The notes under the pieces are model-generated. The model saw only the letters and a list, made by a program, of their open reading frames with translations, made no database searches and was not told where the DNA came from. Shown here one piece after another: positions 52,378-59,899 of a DNA stretch of 64,000 bases. The stretch lies in the NCBI GenBank assembly GCA_029240105.1, contig JARBTR010000005.1, positions 124,001-188,000 on the forward strand, written 5' to 3'. The translations under genes and the position numbers were made by a program. Within the stretch, counting starts at the first letter, position 1; each line of letters starts with the position of its first letter. Source of the DNA: Caryophanales bacterium. Its GTDB lineage: Bacteria > Bacillota > Bacilli > JARBTR01.

Positions 52378-53688
52378 CTATGCATTAAAATCAATACTTG
52401 ATGTTGCTTTTGATGTAGTAGCCCAGTAAGACAGTTGAGGGCTTTCTTTTTCAGTTTCGCTTTGATTATACTTACTTGAATCCTTTGATGATTCATTTGG
52501 AGCAGAATGGTTTCGCTGCTCATTTGATGAATTCGTACCATTTTGGAAGGTAGAAAGATTTGATTCATTCGATCCGGTTGTCGACTGTGGTTGATATGTA
52601 ATTTCCAACTTTTGAACGACAATTCCTTGCTGTTGTAAAACTTCCCTAAGTTGCTGCAATTGTCCTTCTAAAGCATCTTTAGCAACAGATGTATTGGTAA
52701 TGATTTGAGCAGAGACAAGTCCTTGCTGCGTAACAATTTTCACTTCAACCGGACCTAAATGATCTGGATATAATGAAAACTTAGCCTCAGTACTCCCCGA
52801 TCCACCATTCGTTATTTTGAAATAACGTCCGATCAATTCGCTCACTTCCGGAGTAAATTCAGAAATGGATACGGTAGGTGAAGTCTGCACTGTTTTAGTT
52901 TCATTCAGTCCCCCATGAACTTGAACACTAGGTACAATCACTGGCGGCTGACTATCAATTTTTGTTTGAATTTCTAGTTGAACAGTTGCTGTTCTAATCG
53001 CGTTCTTAACGCTTTTCCCAGTTGGTTCCTTTATATTTGAAAAAATCACTTGATTTTTATCCAAGATCAATTCTGTAGGAATGGTAATAGGATTATTTTT
53101 TAACTTATCACCTGATGAAACTGGATCTTTTGTATGATTAATAGAGTCGATAATTTTTTGGAGTTCACTTTTAATATTTGGTACTAAATCTGATAGATTT
53201 TTATCTTCTTTAGTAGACACTTCATTAAGCAACTGTGTAAGTTCATGAATCAACTGTTTGGGGTCCATTTGATTGGCCCCTTTATTCATTTGAATCCCAT
53301 GAACGAGTGAGTCATTTTCCTCTTGGAATGAGTCAACTACACTTGTAGCAGTTTGCAATAATGGTTGATTTTGCAAATGTTCTATTGAATTTGGAGATTG
53401 CTGCATCGCTATCAATAAGGATGCCAAAATAGCCTCTAATTTTTCCATGTCCTCCGGACTTAGATTTCCAGTAGCTAATTTGCTAAGATCTTGCATAACG
53501 GGATCATTTTCCGTTGCAAGTGCTTCCAACTCTCCATTTGTATTACCTGATTGGTGAATCGAATAAATCATCGCAAATATCTGATCAAATGAGCAATCCG
53601 AGAAATTGGATTGAACGTTTGGCTTAGTTTTCCCACTAATTGGTTGTGGTGTTTGATTTATTTTGATAGAAATTTGAGATGCATCCAA
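52378..53688 (-). CDS. fliK: Hook-length control protein FliK
   Basis: 436-aa secreted ruler. The N-terminal two thirds are low-complexity Gln/Asn/Ser. The conserved C-terminal Flg_hook domain is at about 290-385 (AKFSLYPDHLGPVEVKIVTQ, then LEGQLQQLREVLQQQGI). It interacts with FlhB to end hook growth. It opens the fliK-flgD-flgE-fliL-fliM-fliY-cheY-yvyF stretch. A possible SigA promoter lies at 53734-53763. Confidence 0.9.
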   Translation of the reverse strand: MDASQISIKINQTPQPISGKTKPNVQSNFSDCSFDQIFAMIYSIHQSGNTNGELEALATENDPVMQDLSKLATGNLSPEDMEKLEAILASLLIAMQQSPNSIEHLQNQPLLQTATSVVDSFQEENDSLVHGIQMNKGANQMDPKQLIHELTQLLNEVSTKEDKNLSDLVPNIKSELQKIIDSINHTKDPVSSGDKLKNNPITIPTELILDKNQVIFSNIKEPTGKSVKNAIRTATVQLEIQTKIDSQPPVIVPSVQVHGGLNETKTVQTSPTVSISEFTPEVSELIGRYFKITNGGSGSTEAKFSLYPDHLGPVEVKIVTQQGLVSAQIITNTSVAKDALEGQLQQLREVLQQQGIVVQKLEITYQPQSTTGSNESNLSTFQNGTNSSNEQRNHSAPNESSKDSSKYNQSETEKESPQLSYWATTSKATSSIDFNA

Positions 53689-53733
53689 ATATATTTCTCC
53701 TCTCCAGTCAGTAATTTTGATAAATCATTTCTT

Positions 53734-53763
53734 ATTATAACCTATTAAAATAGTTTTCGTCAT
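53734..53763 (-). promoter_or_regulatory. Possible SigA promoter ahead of fliK
   Basis: Minus strand ATGACG (53758-53763), 18 bases, TATAAT (53734-53739), 46 bases before the fliK ATG. The -10 is perfect and the -35 matches 4 of 6. It would let hook and C-ring genes be made before SigD is active. Confidence 0.4.
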
Positions 53764-53905
53764 GGAAAATTGATGATATTGTTCATTTTTTTGAATCGAA
53801 AAGTGTCAAACTTTTTGCAACAAAAAATATGCTCCCTTCAAAATAGACAGATAAATTAGAAATATCCGTTGATTTAAGGGGAACATAGTATCATATAATG
53901 CTATT

Positions 53906-54679
53906 TTATTTTTTTCGATAAAAAAAAGAGCCTACCATTTCGAGATTGTATTTCTCCGGCCTGAAAATTTGCTCAGTGCTACCCACAAACAGCACTCCAC
54001 CAGTCCTAAGAGCATCACTAAGTTTTTGATAGAGGTAGTTGTTTGCCTCTTCTGTAAAATAGATCATGACATTTCTGCATATGATCAAATCGTAGTTTGA
54101 GTCAAAGGCATCATGTAACAAATCAAGCTTCTTAAATTTCACATTCCTCTTAATGGTGTTGGATATTTGAAAGACTGAATCCTTTTTATCTAAATACGTG
54201 TCTATATACTTTTTGGGTAAGTCCTTTAAGGAACGTTCACCATAGATACCTAATTGCGCTTTAGATAACACAACCTCATCCAAATCCGAAGCCACAATTT
54301 CATAGTTCGTTATTCCCAGTTCGTGGAATATCATCGCTAGTGTATAGGGTTCTTCTCCTGTTGAACAAGCAGAACTCCAGCATGTTATCTTTCTTTTCTC
54401 ATTAAGATATTGAGGGATAATTTCATTTTTTAATACTTCCCAAAGAGATGGATTACGGTAAAATTCCGTTACATTTATCGTTATTTGGTTGAGAAACTCA
54501 AGGTACATTTTGCTATCTATTTGAATACTTTTGAAGTATTGATCAAAGTTCGCAAACCCATTTTTAATATAAAGAGTTGTTAACCTGCGTTTCATTTGAT
54601 CCTCTTTATATTTGGATAAATCGATACCTGTTTTCTTTTTTACATTGACTATAAAATTGGAAAATTCATTATCTACCAT
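53906..54679 (-). CDS. cheR: Chemotaxis receptor methyltransferase CheR (copy 1)
   Basis: 257 aa from ATG 54679 (AAGGGTGA upstream), matching B. subtilis CheR (256). It has the N-terminal CheR_N domain (YKEDQMKRRLTTLYIKNGF), the SAM site CWSSACSTGEEPYTLAMIFH and LIICRNVMIYF. It transfers methyl groups to receptor glutamates. It lies after the MotE/YlxF-like gene and is the copy most like the B. subtilis enzyme. Confidence 0.93.
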   Translation of the reverse strand: MVDNEFSNFIVNVKKKTGIDLSKYKEDQMKRRLTTLYIKNGFANFDQYFKSIQIDSKMYLEFLNQITINVTEFYRNPSLWEVLKNEIIPQYLNEKRKITCWSSACSTGEEPYTLAMIFHELGITNYEIVASDLDEVVLSKAQLGIYGERSLKDLPKKYIDTYLDKKDSVFQISNTIKRNVKFKKLDLLHDAFDSNYDLIICRNVMIYFTEEANNYLYQKLSDALRTGGVLFVGSTEQIFRPEKYNLEMVGSFFYRKK

Positions 54680-54784
54680 TTCTGTTTCACCCTTACTAAT
54701 AAGCTCTGTCATACATAAATTTGATGAATTCCACTCGCCTTCCTAGGACGACTGGAATCGAACACATTGTCTTAGGCAAAATGG

Positions 54785-55540
54785 TTATGGTTTTAGTTGC
54801 GTCACAATCCACCCAGCAACTTCAGGTTTAAGCTGAGAGATTACTTTTGATGCCGTATTTGGATCCATCTGTTTAATCTGATATAAAACTTCTTCATTGT
54901 TTTTGATTCCATTTAGTACGGAAGCAATTTGCTCCGGCTGCATTTGCTGATACAACTGAATAGCTGTAGTCGTAGAAGTTGCAGGCTCGTATCCGCTCGC
55001 TAATGCTTCTGTAATTCTAGCTCCTTCGTCCGATGGCAATTCTGCGATAATTGCTGACTGCACTTCTGGATCTAGTAGTTTAAAAATCTTTAAGGCATTA
55101 GCTTCTTTCATATAACTGATTAATTTCGCTGCAGTACCTGGGTCCATATTTGACAAGGACTCAGCTGCCGAAGAAGCCTCTTTATTTTTTGAAGGTCCAT
55201 TTTGTTTCGTTTGAGAATCAGTTGTCGTTTGTTCTGTTTTGGTTTTATCACTATTCTTAGATGTAGCTGCTGTTTCTTTCTTATCGGTTGAAGTACTAGT
55301 TTTTGAGGCTTCTTTTTTCTCGGGTTTATTTATAGTACTATACAAATCTTTTGTAAGGTTTTGTATCACCTTAAACTGTGAAAGGAAACTCACACCTGTA
55401 AAATTCAGAATAATTGACCCTAGAACAATTGCATATATGAAAGGAAGAACCCACAAATGTAAGAGTTTCGTAAAAAAACCTGGATTTCCTTCTTCTAGAA
55501 CTTCTTCCATTTCTACTGAACTATTATTTATATTCGTCAC
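54785..55540 (-). CDS. MotE/YlxF-like flagellar protein (GTG start)
   Basis: 251-aa protein with one membrane helix (about 31-50, LWVLPFIYAIVLGSIILNF), a Lys/Thr/Ser-rich linker (about 75-120) and a C-terminal MgtE-N-like helical repeat domain (MDPGTAAKLISYMKEANALK and MDPNTASKVISQLKPEVAGW). This is the layout of YlxF/MotE, normally between fliJ and fliK. The start is GTG 55540 behind AAGGAG. A SigD-like box with a 16-base spacer lies about 200 bases upstream. Confidence 0.85.
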   Translation of the reverse strand: MTNINNSSVEMEEVLEEGNPGFFTKLLHLWVLPFIYAIVLGSIILNFTGVSFLSQFKVIQNLTKDLYSTINKPEKKEASKTSTSTDKKETAATSKNSDKTKTEQTTTDSQTKQNGPSKNKEASSAAESLSNMDPGTAAKLISYMKEANALKIFKLLDPEVQSAIIAELPSDEGARITEALASGYEPATSTTTAIQLYQQMQPEQIASVLNGIKNNEEVLYQIKQMDPNTASKVISQLKPEVAGWIVTQLKP

Positions 55541-55741
55541 GACCTTACTCCTTATCTAAACGTCGCATGCATTAAAGCACTCACGCATTTCTTTCAGCTT
55601 TATGTTTCAGCATAGGCGCTACCTTTGTTGTTGCTAAGCCACTTTAATCTTACGATTTACTCCGTTTAATCTACATTGAAATAGGCGGATATAATCTTGT
55701 AGTTTAGCAGCTTCAGCTTTTATTCATGTTGTTCTTCTACT

Positions 55742-55769
55742 TTATCGGAACACTTGCAAATAAAATTTA
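55742..55769 (-). promoter_or_regulatory. Possible SigD promoter between cheB and the ylxF-like gene
   Basis: Minus strand TAAA (55766-55769), 16 bases, TCCGATAA (55742-55749). The spacer is one base longer than consensus. It lies partly beyond the cheB stop and 202 bases before the GTG at 55540. Confidence 0.45.
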
Positions 55770-55784
55770 GCAAGAACCCATTGC

Positions 55785-56858
55785 TTATTTTTTTACAAAA
55801 GAAATTATTTCATGAACCATTTGCGAAAGAACATACTGACCATCTGCATAACCAGCTTCTTTTACCGCTTTGGGCATTCCATAAACGACGCATGATTGTT
55901 CAGCCTCTACAAATACCGTACCTTTGTTTTCTTTCACTAACCCGCAACCTTGCATACCATCTACGCCCATACCAGTTAAAATCACAGACAACAACCGTTC
56001 CTTGAAAATTGGCGCTGCTGAATTAAGAGATATATCGACGCATGGCTTATATAACGCTTGTGATTCTGTTTCAACTTTAAAAACGACTCTTCCATCATGT
56101 TTCTTTTCGAATCGAGTTTGGAAACCAGCCGGGGCAATATACATGTTACCCACTTCCATGACTTGCCCATCTTGCAACTCGCATACCTTAAGATGACACA
56201 ACGTATTAAAACGATCCGCCAGAGCCTTTGTAAAGCCTGCAGGCATATGTTGTGCAACGACTACCGGAGCTGGAAAATCTTTAGGAATATGTGGGAGAAT
56301 TGCTTGCAACGCTGATGGTCCTCCAGTTGAGCATCCAATGAACACCAAATCGATAGGACCACTTTTTATTTTTCTTGGTTCTACTATTTGAGGTCGAACA
56401 ACAGGTTTTTCAACTGTCTGTGGACGCGTAACCGAAACTGGTGTGCTGCTTAACGGTTTCGCTTGAAGGATTCCTTTAAGTCGCATGAAAAATTCTTGAA
56501 CCTGTTTATTAGAAACATCGGAGTTAATCAAGGTGTCTTTCAAAAAGAAATCAATAGCCCCAATTTCAAGTGCTTGAATTGTATCTTTAGCACCTTCCTT
56601 TGTCCGTGAACTTAACATGACCACGGGCACAGGAAAGTCCGTCATAATTTTTTCTAATGCCTCAATCCCGTTCATCTTAGGCATTTCGACATCCATAGTC
56701 ACGAGGTCAGGCTTGAGTCGCTTTATTTTCTCTATCGCATCTACACCATCTCTTGCTATACCGATTACAGAAAAGCTCGGGTCCTCTTCAAGCTTTTGAG
56801 TAATAATCTTCCTCATAAAAGCCGAATCATCGACTACCAATATATTGTATTTTTTCAT
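55785..56858 (-). CDS. cheB: Chemotaxis methylesterase CheB
   Basis: 357-aa response regulator-esterase. The receiver (1-120) has DDSAFMRK and phospho-acceptor Asp56. After a linker, the esterase domain shows the catalytic Ser in IGCSTGGPSALQ, His in VVAQHMPAGFT and Asp in ILTGMGVDGMQG. It removes methyl groups or deamidates receptors and overlaps cheR copy 2 by 32 bases. Confidence 0.95.
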   Translation of the reverse strand: MKKYNILVVDDSAFMRKIITQKLEEDPSFSVIGIARDGVDAIEKIKRLKPDLVTMDVEMPKMNGIEALEKIMTDFPVPVVMLSSRTKEGAKDTIQALEIGAIDFFLKDTLINSDVSNKQVQEFFMRLKGILQAKPLSSTPVSVTRPQTVEKPVVRPQIVEPRKIKSGPIDLVFIGCSTGGPSALQAILPHIPKDFPAPVVVAQHMPAGFTKALADRFNTLCHLKVCELQDGQVMEVGNMYIAPAGFQTRFEKKHDGRVVFKVETESQALYKPCVDISLNSAAPIFKERLLSVILTGMGVDGMQGCGLVKENKGTVFVEAEQSCVVYGMPKAVKEAGYADGQYVLSQMVHEIISFVKK

Positions 56859-57669
56859 TTGTAACCGTTTCCTTTCGATAATAAAAAGTTCTATCAGAGT
56901 CTACTTTATGAAATCCCAAGTCCATATCTGTAATAGATTCAGCATGTCCAAGAAATAAGTATCCCCCCGGCACTAGATTTCGATGAAAACTTTGAGCAAT
57001 CTGTCTGATCGTTTCTCGATCAAAGTAAATCAACACATTTCTGCAGAATATCACATCGAACTTTCCTAATTGACTGACACGTGCATTATCAAGAAGGTTT
57101 AAATGTTGAAATTTAACCATGTTTTTTATTGCCGGAACAATTTGATATCCATCATTTTCTGTTGAAAAGTATTTTTTTAACATATTTTGAGGCATTCTTC
57201 TAAAAGAAAAAGATCCGTTAGAATACCATCCTTTTTCCGCTTTTTGAAGAACTTTCTTGTCAATATCTACACCAACGATTTCTATTGAACCGGGTGGGAA
57301 TTTACCCGATTCCAGAAGCATCATGGCTAACGTATAAGGCTCCTCACCTGTTGAACAAGCTGCACTCCAAATACGAAGAGGTCTAACTTTATTTTGCTCT
57401 TTTAATTTGGGCAAAACATGTGAAATACATTCAATCAATTGATTTTCTTCACGAAAGAAGTAGGTTTCATTGATTGTAAGTAATTCCACTAGAGTATCCC
57501 ATTCACTTGGTGACCCTTTTAGGCGCTGACAATATTCCCAGTGGGAAAGTCCCAGTTCTGCAATTCTCCTAGCGATTTTATCTCGAAGAATTTCTTGTCG
57601 CTCCATAAATTTCAAACCACAGTGATCATAAACCATCTGACTTAACATTGCTAAACCATTATCTTGCAT
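56827..57669 (-). CDS. cheR: Chemotaxis methyltransferase CheR (copy 2)
   Basis: 280-aa CheR paralogue (IWSAACSTGEEPYTLAMMLL SAM site, VIFCRNVLIYFDRETI). It is more like the CheR2-type proteins of other phyla than copy 1, with FLGHAESITDMD near the C-terminus. It is the first gene of the cheR-cheB-ylxF-cheR-fliK operon and has an exact SigD promoter 186 bases upstream. Confidence 0.92.
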   Translation of the reverse strand: MQDNGLAMLSQMVYDHCGLKFMERQEILRDKIARRIAELGLSHWEYCQRLKGSPSEWDTLVELLTINETYFFREENQLIECISHVLPKLKEQNKVRPLRIWSAACSTGEEPYTLAMMLLESGKFPPGSIEIVGVDIDKKVLQKAEKGWYSNGSFSFRRMPQNMLKKYFSTENDGYQIVPAIKNMVKFQHLNLLDNARVSQLGKFDVIFCRNVLIYFDRETIRQIAQSFHRNLVPGGYLFLGHAESITDMDLGFHKVDSDRTFYYRKETVTNEKIQYIGSR

Positions 57670-57854
57670 ACTATCATCCTTTTTATGCTACACCATGCTT
57701 GACAATTAATACATTGTCTGTTGCAACACATTATTTACCGCTTTTTGAACTGAATTACTAGTTAAACAATGTGAAATAAAAACGTTAAATTAAAATGATT
57801 ATTAAATTATAATTATAATAGAGTTGCTTATCTATTGCTACTCTATTTATATCA

Positions 57855-57881
57855 TTATCGGTTGATTTGAATAATTGTTTA
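57855..57881 (-). promoter_or_regulatory. SigD promoter of the cheR-cheB...cheY operon
   Basis: Minus strand TAAA (57878-57881), 15 bases, ACCGATAA (57855-57862). It lies 186 bases upstream of the cheR (copy 2) ATG. Confidence 0.85.
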
Positions 57882-57887
57882 AGACGA

Positions 57888-58020
57888 AGGTGCTGAGCCG
57901 ACTGCCCTGACCCGAAGATACTTGTCCGAAAATCCGCGGAAGTAGGCTTGCGAAGCAAACCTCAAGGATTTTTGGAAAGTAGTTCGAGGGTCAAAGAGGC
58001 GAAGCCCGTTTACCATTCCC
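57888..58020. repeat. Structured GC-rich element, possible small RNA or dispersed repeat
   Basis: The element stands out by its base composition. It has nested complementary arms: TGACCC 57908-57913 with GGGTCA 57988-57993; CCGAAAATCC 57926-57935 with GGATTTTTGG 57966-57975; AGGCTTGC 57944-57951 with GCAAACCT 57955-57962. These form one long hairpin in RNA of either strand. I do not recognise it as a known RNA family. A terminator follows on the plus side. Confidence 0.6.
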
Positions 58021-58047
58021 CGACCAACTCATTAAAAGTTAAACAGT

Positions 58048-58085
58048 AAAACGCATCCAGCTATTTTAACTGAATGCGTTTTTTG
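58048..58085. terminator. Terminator between the structured element and the small membrane protein gene
   Basis: The stem AAAACGCAT-CAG / CTG-ATGCGTTTT with an internal mismatch and 9-base loop has six T on the plus strand and four on the minus strand. It can end the small gene (minus) and any transcript of the structured element (plus). Confidence 0.8.
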
Positions 58086-58119
58086 TGTTAAATAATTTAT
58101 GAATTCCCATTTATGAAAG

Positions 58120-58278
58120 CTAATTATCTCCATTTTCATCTTTAAAAAGATTGTAGTAAATAAAATGTTTTTTATCTAAATTTTTAGAACAGGAATTAGA
58201 AGAGCTTGGAGAATCGCCAAAAGTATATATAAAAATGAAAAGCACAATAATTGGTAAAAGAAAAAAGAACACAGCCAT
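58120..58278 (-). CDS. Small single-pass membrane protein (52 aa)
   Basis: Short open frame starting at ATG 58278 with AAAGGGGTG well placed upstream. The first 20 residues are strongly hydrophobic (MAVFFFLLPIIVLFIFIYTF). The rest is polar (GDSPSSSNSCSKNLDKK). It is followed by a terminator 35 bases later. I do not recognise it; the ribosome binding site, hydrophobic pattern and terminator together argue that it is real. Confidence 0.6.
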   Translation of the reverse strand: MAVFFFLLPIIVLFIFIYTFGDSPSSSNSCSKNLDKKHFIYYNLFKDENGDN

Positions 58279-58435
58279 AACGATTACACCCCTTTATTAA
58301 ATTATACAACTATATGTATATATATAAAATTATATGAATGTTGTTCATTTTTGGCCATTCCATCTTTAGTTATATTAAATACCTTTTGATGTGATATTGC
58401 GTTTATCTATTTTCATATATGCTTTTCTATAATTT

Positions 58436-59899
58436 TTATCCTAATATATCTTTTATATATGTATTATTCAGCCAATAACATTGTTTCGTTATTCTTCTTC
58501 CATCTGGCAATAAAACTTTGTCACTTCCATCTCTTGCTTTTGGTCGTATATGTGCAACACCATTGAAACCACTTTTAGGTAGATTGTTAGATTCTATTAA
58601 CTTTCCACCTTTTTCTATGTACTTTATCTCTAAGCTTTTTTCTAATTTTTCTCTTAGGTCTACCCAAAGTTGTTTTATCTCTTTTTCAATTGTTTCTATT
58701 GGCATATTCCACAGTTTCACACCTTTGAAATAAAGTTTTCTAATTGAATTTTGGAGAACTGTCTCCTTATATTCAAAAATTACGAATAGAAATTTCGTTT
58801 CAGCAAATCGATATCGGATAAAACTATTTTCCCATTCTTCATTTACTAACTCATCAAACTTTATAGTTTCAAAAGACATGTGTTCTTTTGGTTTTCCATT
58901 TGGTTCTAATCTAATTGTTTTAAATTGTATATTAGCTTTTGAGAATTCTTCTATTTTCTCGAGTTTTGTTCCTTTAATTCCTAACAATGCACTAATCAAT
59001 TCCGGAACAAATCCCTTTGATTTAACATTTAGATTAACACCTATTTTTTCGGCTATTTCATAATCTGTTTGCCCCATATATGGTTCGAATTTATCTAATA
59101 AAATATTATCCAGTGTTTTACTTTTTAGTTCATTTGCATTGGTAAAACTAATCAGTTTTTCTTTGTATATGTTCTGTCTTACTAAAGATGTCATATAAGA
59201 CTGTTTCAGTGAATACGCCCTTTGCATTGCTTTAATATTTGAAAATGGTTGACCCCTTAAAGATTCTTTTGTTGCACCTTTAGTACAAGCCCCCAAATAG
59301 TTCGTATCACCTTCTGAAATTTCATGGGCCTTTCCAATCCTTATCTTTGAAACTATTGTTTCCCAATCTTTCTTAATAACCTCAAGGTCACTAGTTGAAA
59401 ATCTATGTAACATTGTATAAGTAATAGGATATTCCTCTTTATTTACATCAGGTATCCATTCATAGAAAAATAGCATCAACTTCTCGTTTTTCTTCCAAAA
59501 ACTTGATGAATAAAACTCAGTGTTAGCTTCTTTCATATAATCTATAATATTTAATACAAGCCTTTCTTTAGCCGAGAGACTTCCATTTTTATTTCTTTTA
59601 AAAGGAGTTACTTTTAGTTCAACTCCAAGTTCTTCAAAATCTGGCCTTGCCTGAGAATTAATTTCATAACCAAAATAACTTTCTTCAATAAATTGTCCTA
59701 ATCCACCTTTATTTCCTAAATTTAATAATCTGTCTGATTTGCCTAGTTGACCAAAGGTTTTCCCTACTGCTCCCTTAGAAAAAGCAACTAACTCTTCTTC
59801 TGTTCCAAACTTCACTGATATCACATCTTTCAAATAATTTCCAACAAGCTCATTATAATCTATAAGAAAAATACTGCCTAGGATAATACTAGGCAGCAT
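58436..59899 (-). CDS. Type II restriction endonuclease, Sau3AI family (GATC)
   Basis: 487-aa protein homologous along its length to R.Sau3AI (489 aa). The MutH-like active site is visible as RPDFEELGVELKVTP (Asp87, Glu94, Lys96). Shared blocks include SAKERLVLNIIDYMKEAN, GKAHEISEG, AYSLKQSYMTSLVR and the C-terminal KQCYWLNNTYIKDIL. R.Sau3AI cuts before GATC, so GATC is the expected target. The ATG at 59899 overlaps the methylase end by 22 bases, has a poor ribosome binding site and is followed at once by a hairpin, so a later start is possible. Confidence 0.92.
   Translation of the reverse strand: MLPSIILGSIFLIDYNELVGNYLKDVISVKFGTEEELVAFSKGAVGKTFGQLGKSDRLLNLGNKGGLGQFIEESYFGYEINSQARPDFEELGVELKVTPFKRNKNGSLSAKERLVLNIIDYMKEANTEFYSSSFWKKNEKLMLFFYEWIPDVNKEEYPITYTMLHRFSTSDLEVIKKDWETIVSKIRIGKAHEISEGDTNYLGACTKGATKESLRGQPFSNIKAMQRAYSLKQSYMTSLVRQNIYKEKLISFTNANELKSKTLDNILLDKFEPYMGQTDYEIAEKIGVNLNVKSKGFVPELISALLGIKGTKLEKIEEFSKANIQFKTIRLEPNGKPKEHMSFETIKFDELVNEEWENSFIRYRFAETKFLFVIFEYKETVLQNSIRKLYFKGVKLWNMPIETIEKEIKQLWVDLREKLEKSLEIKYIEKGGKLIESNNLPKSGFNGVAHIRPKARDGSDKVLLPDGRRITKQCYWLNNTYIKDILG
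59874..59896 (-). promoter_or_regulatory. Hairpin at the methylase/endonuclease junction
   Basis: The 8-bp perfect arms CTGCCTAG (59874-59881) and CTAGGCAG (59889-59896) have a 7-base loop. On the mRNA the hairpin begins right after the candidate endonuclease ATG and includes the methylase stop codon region. It could limit endonuclease translation. Confidence 0.5.

Larger units (their letters stand above)
57670..58119. other. Intergenic region upstream of the chemotaxis operon
   Basis: 450 bases holding the cheR leader, a SigD promoter (57855-57881), a GC-rich folded element (57888-58020) and a terminator (58048-58085). No coding sequence seen. Confidence 0.75.
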
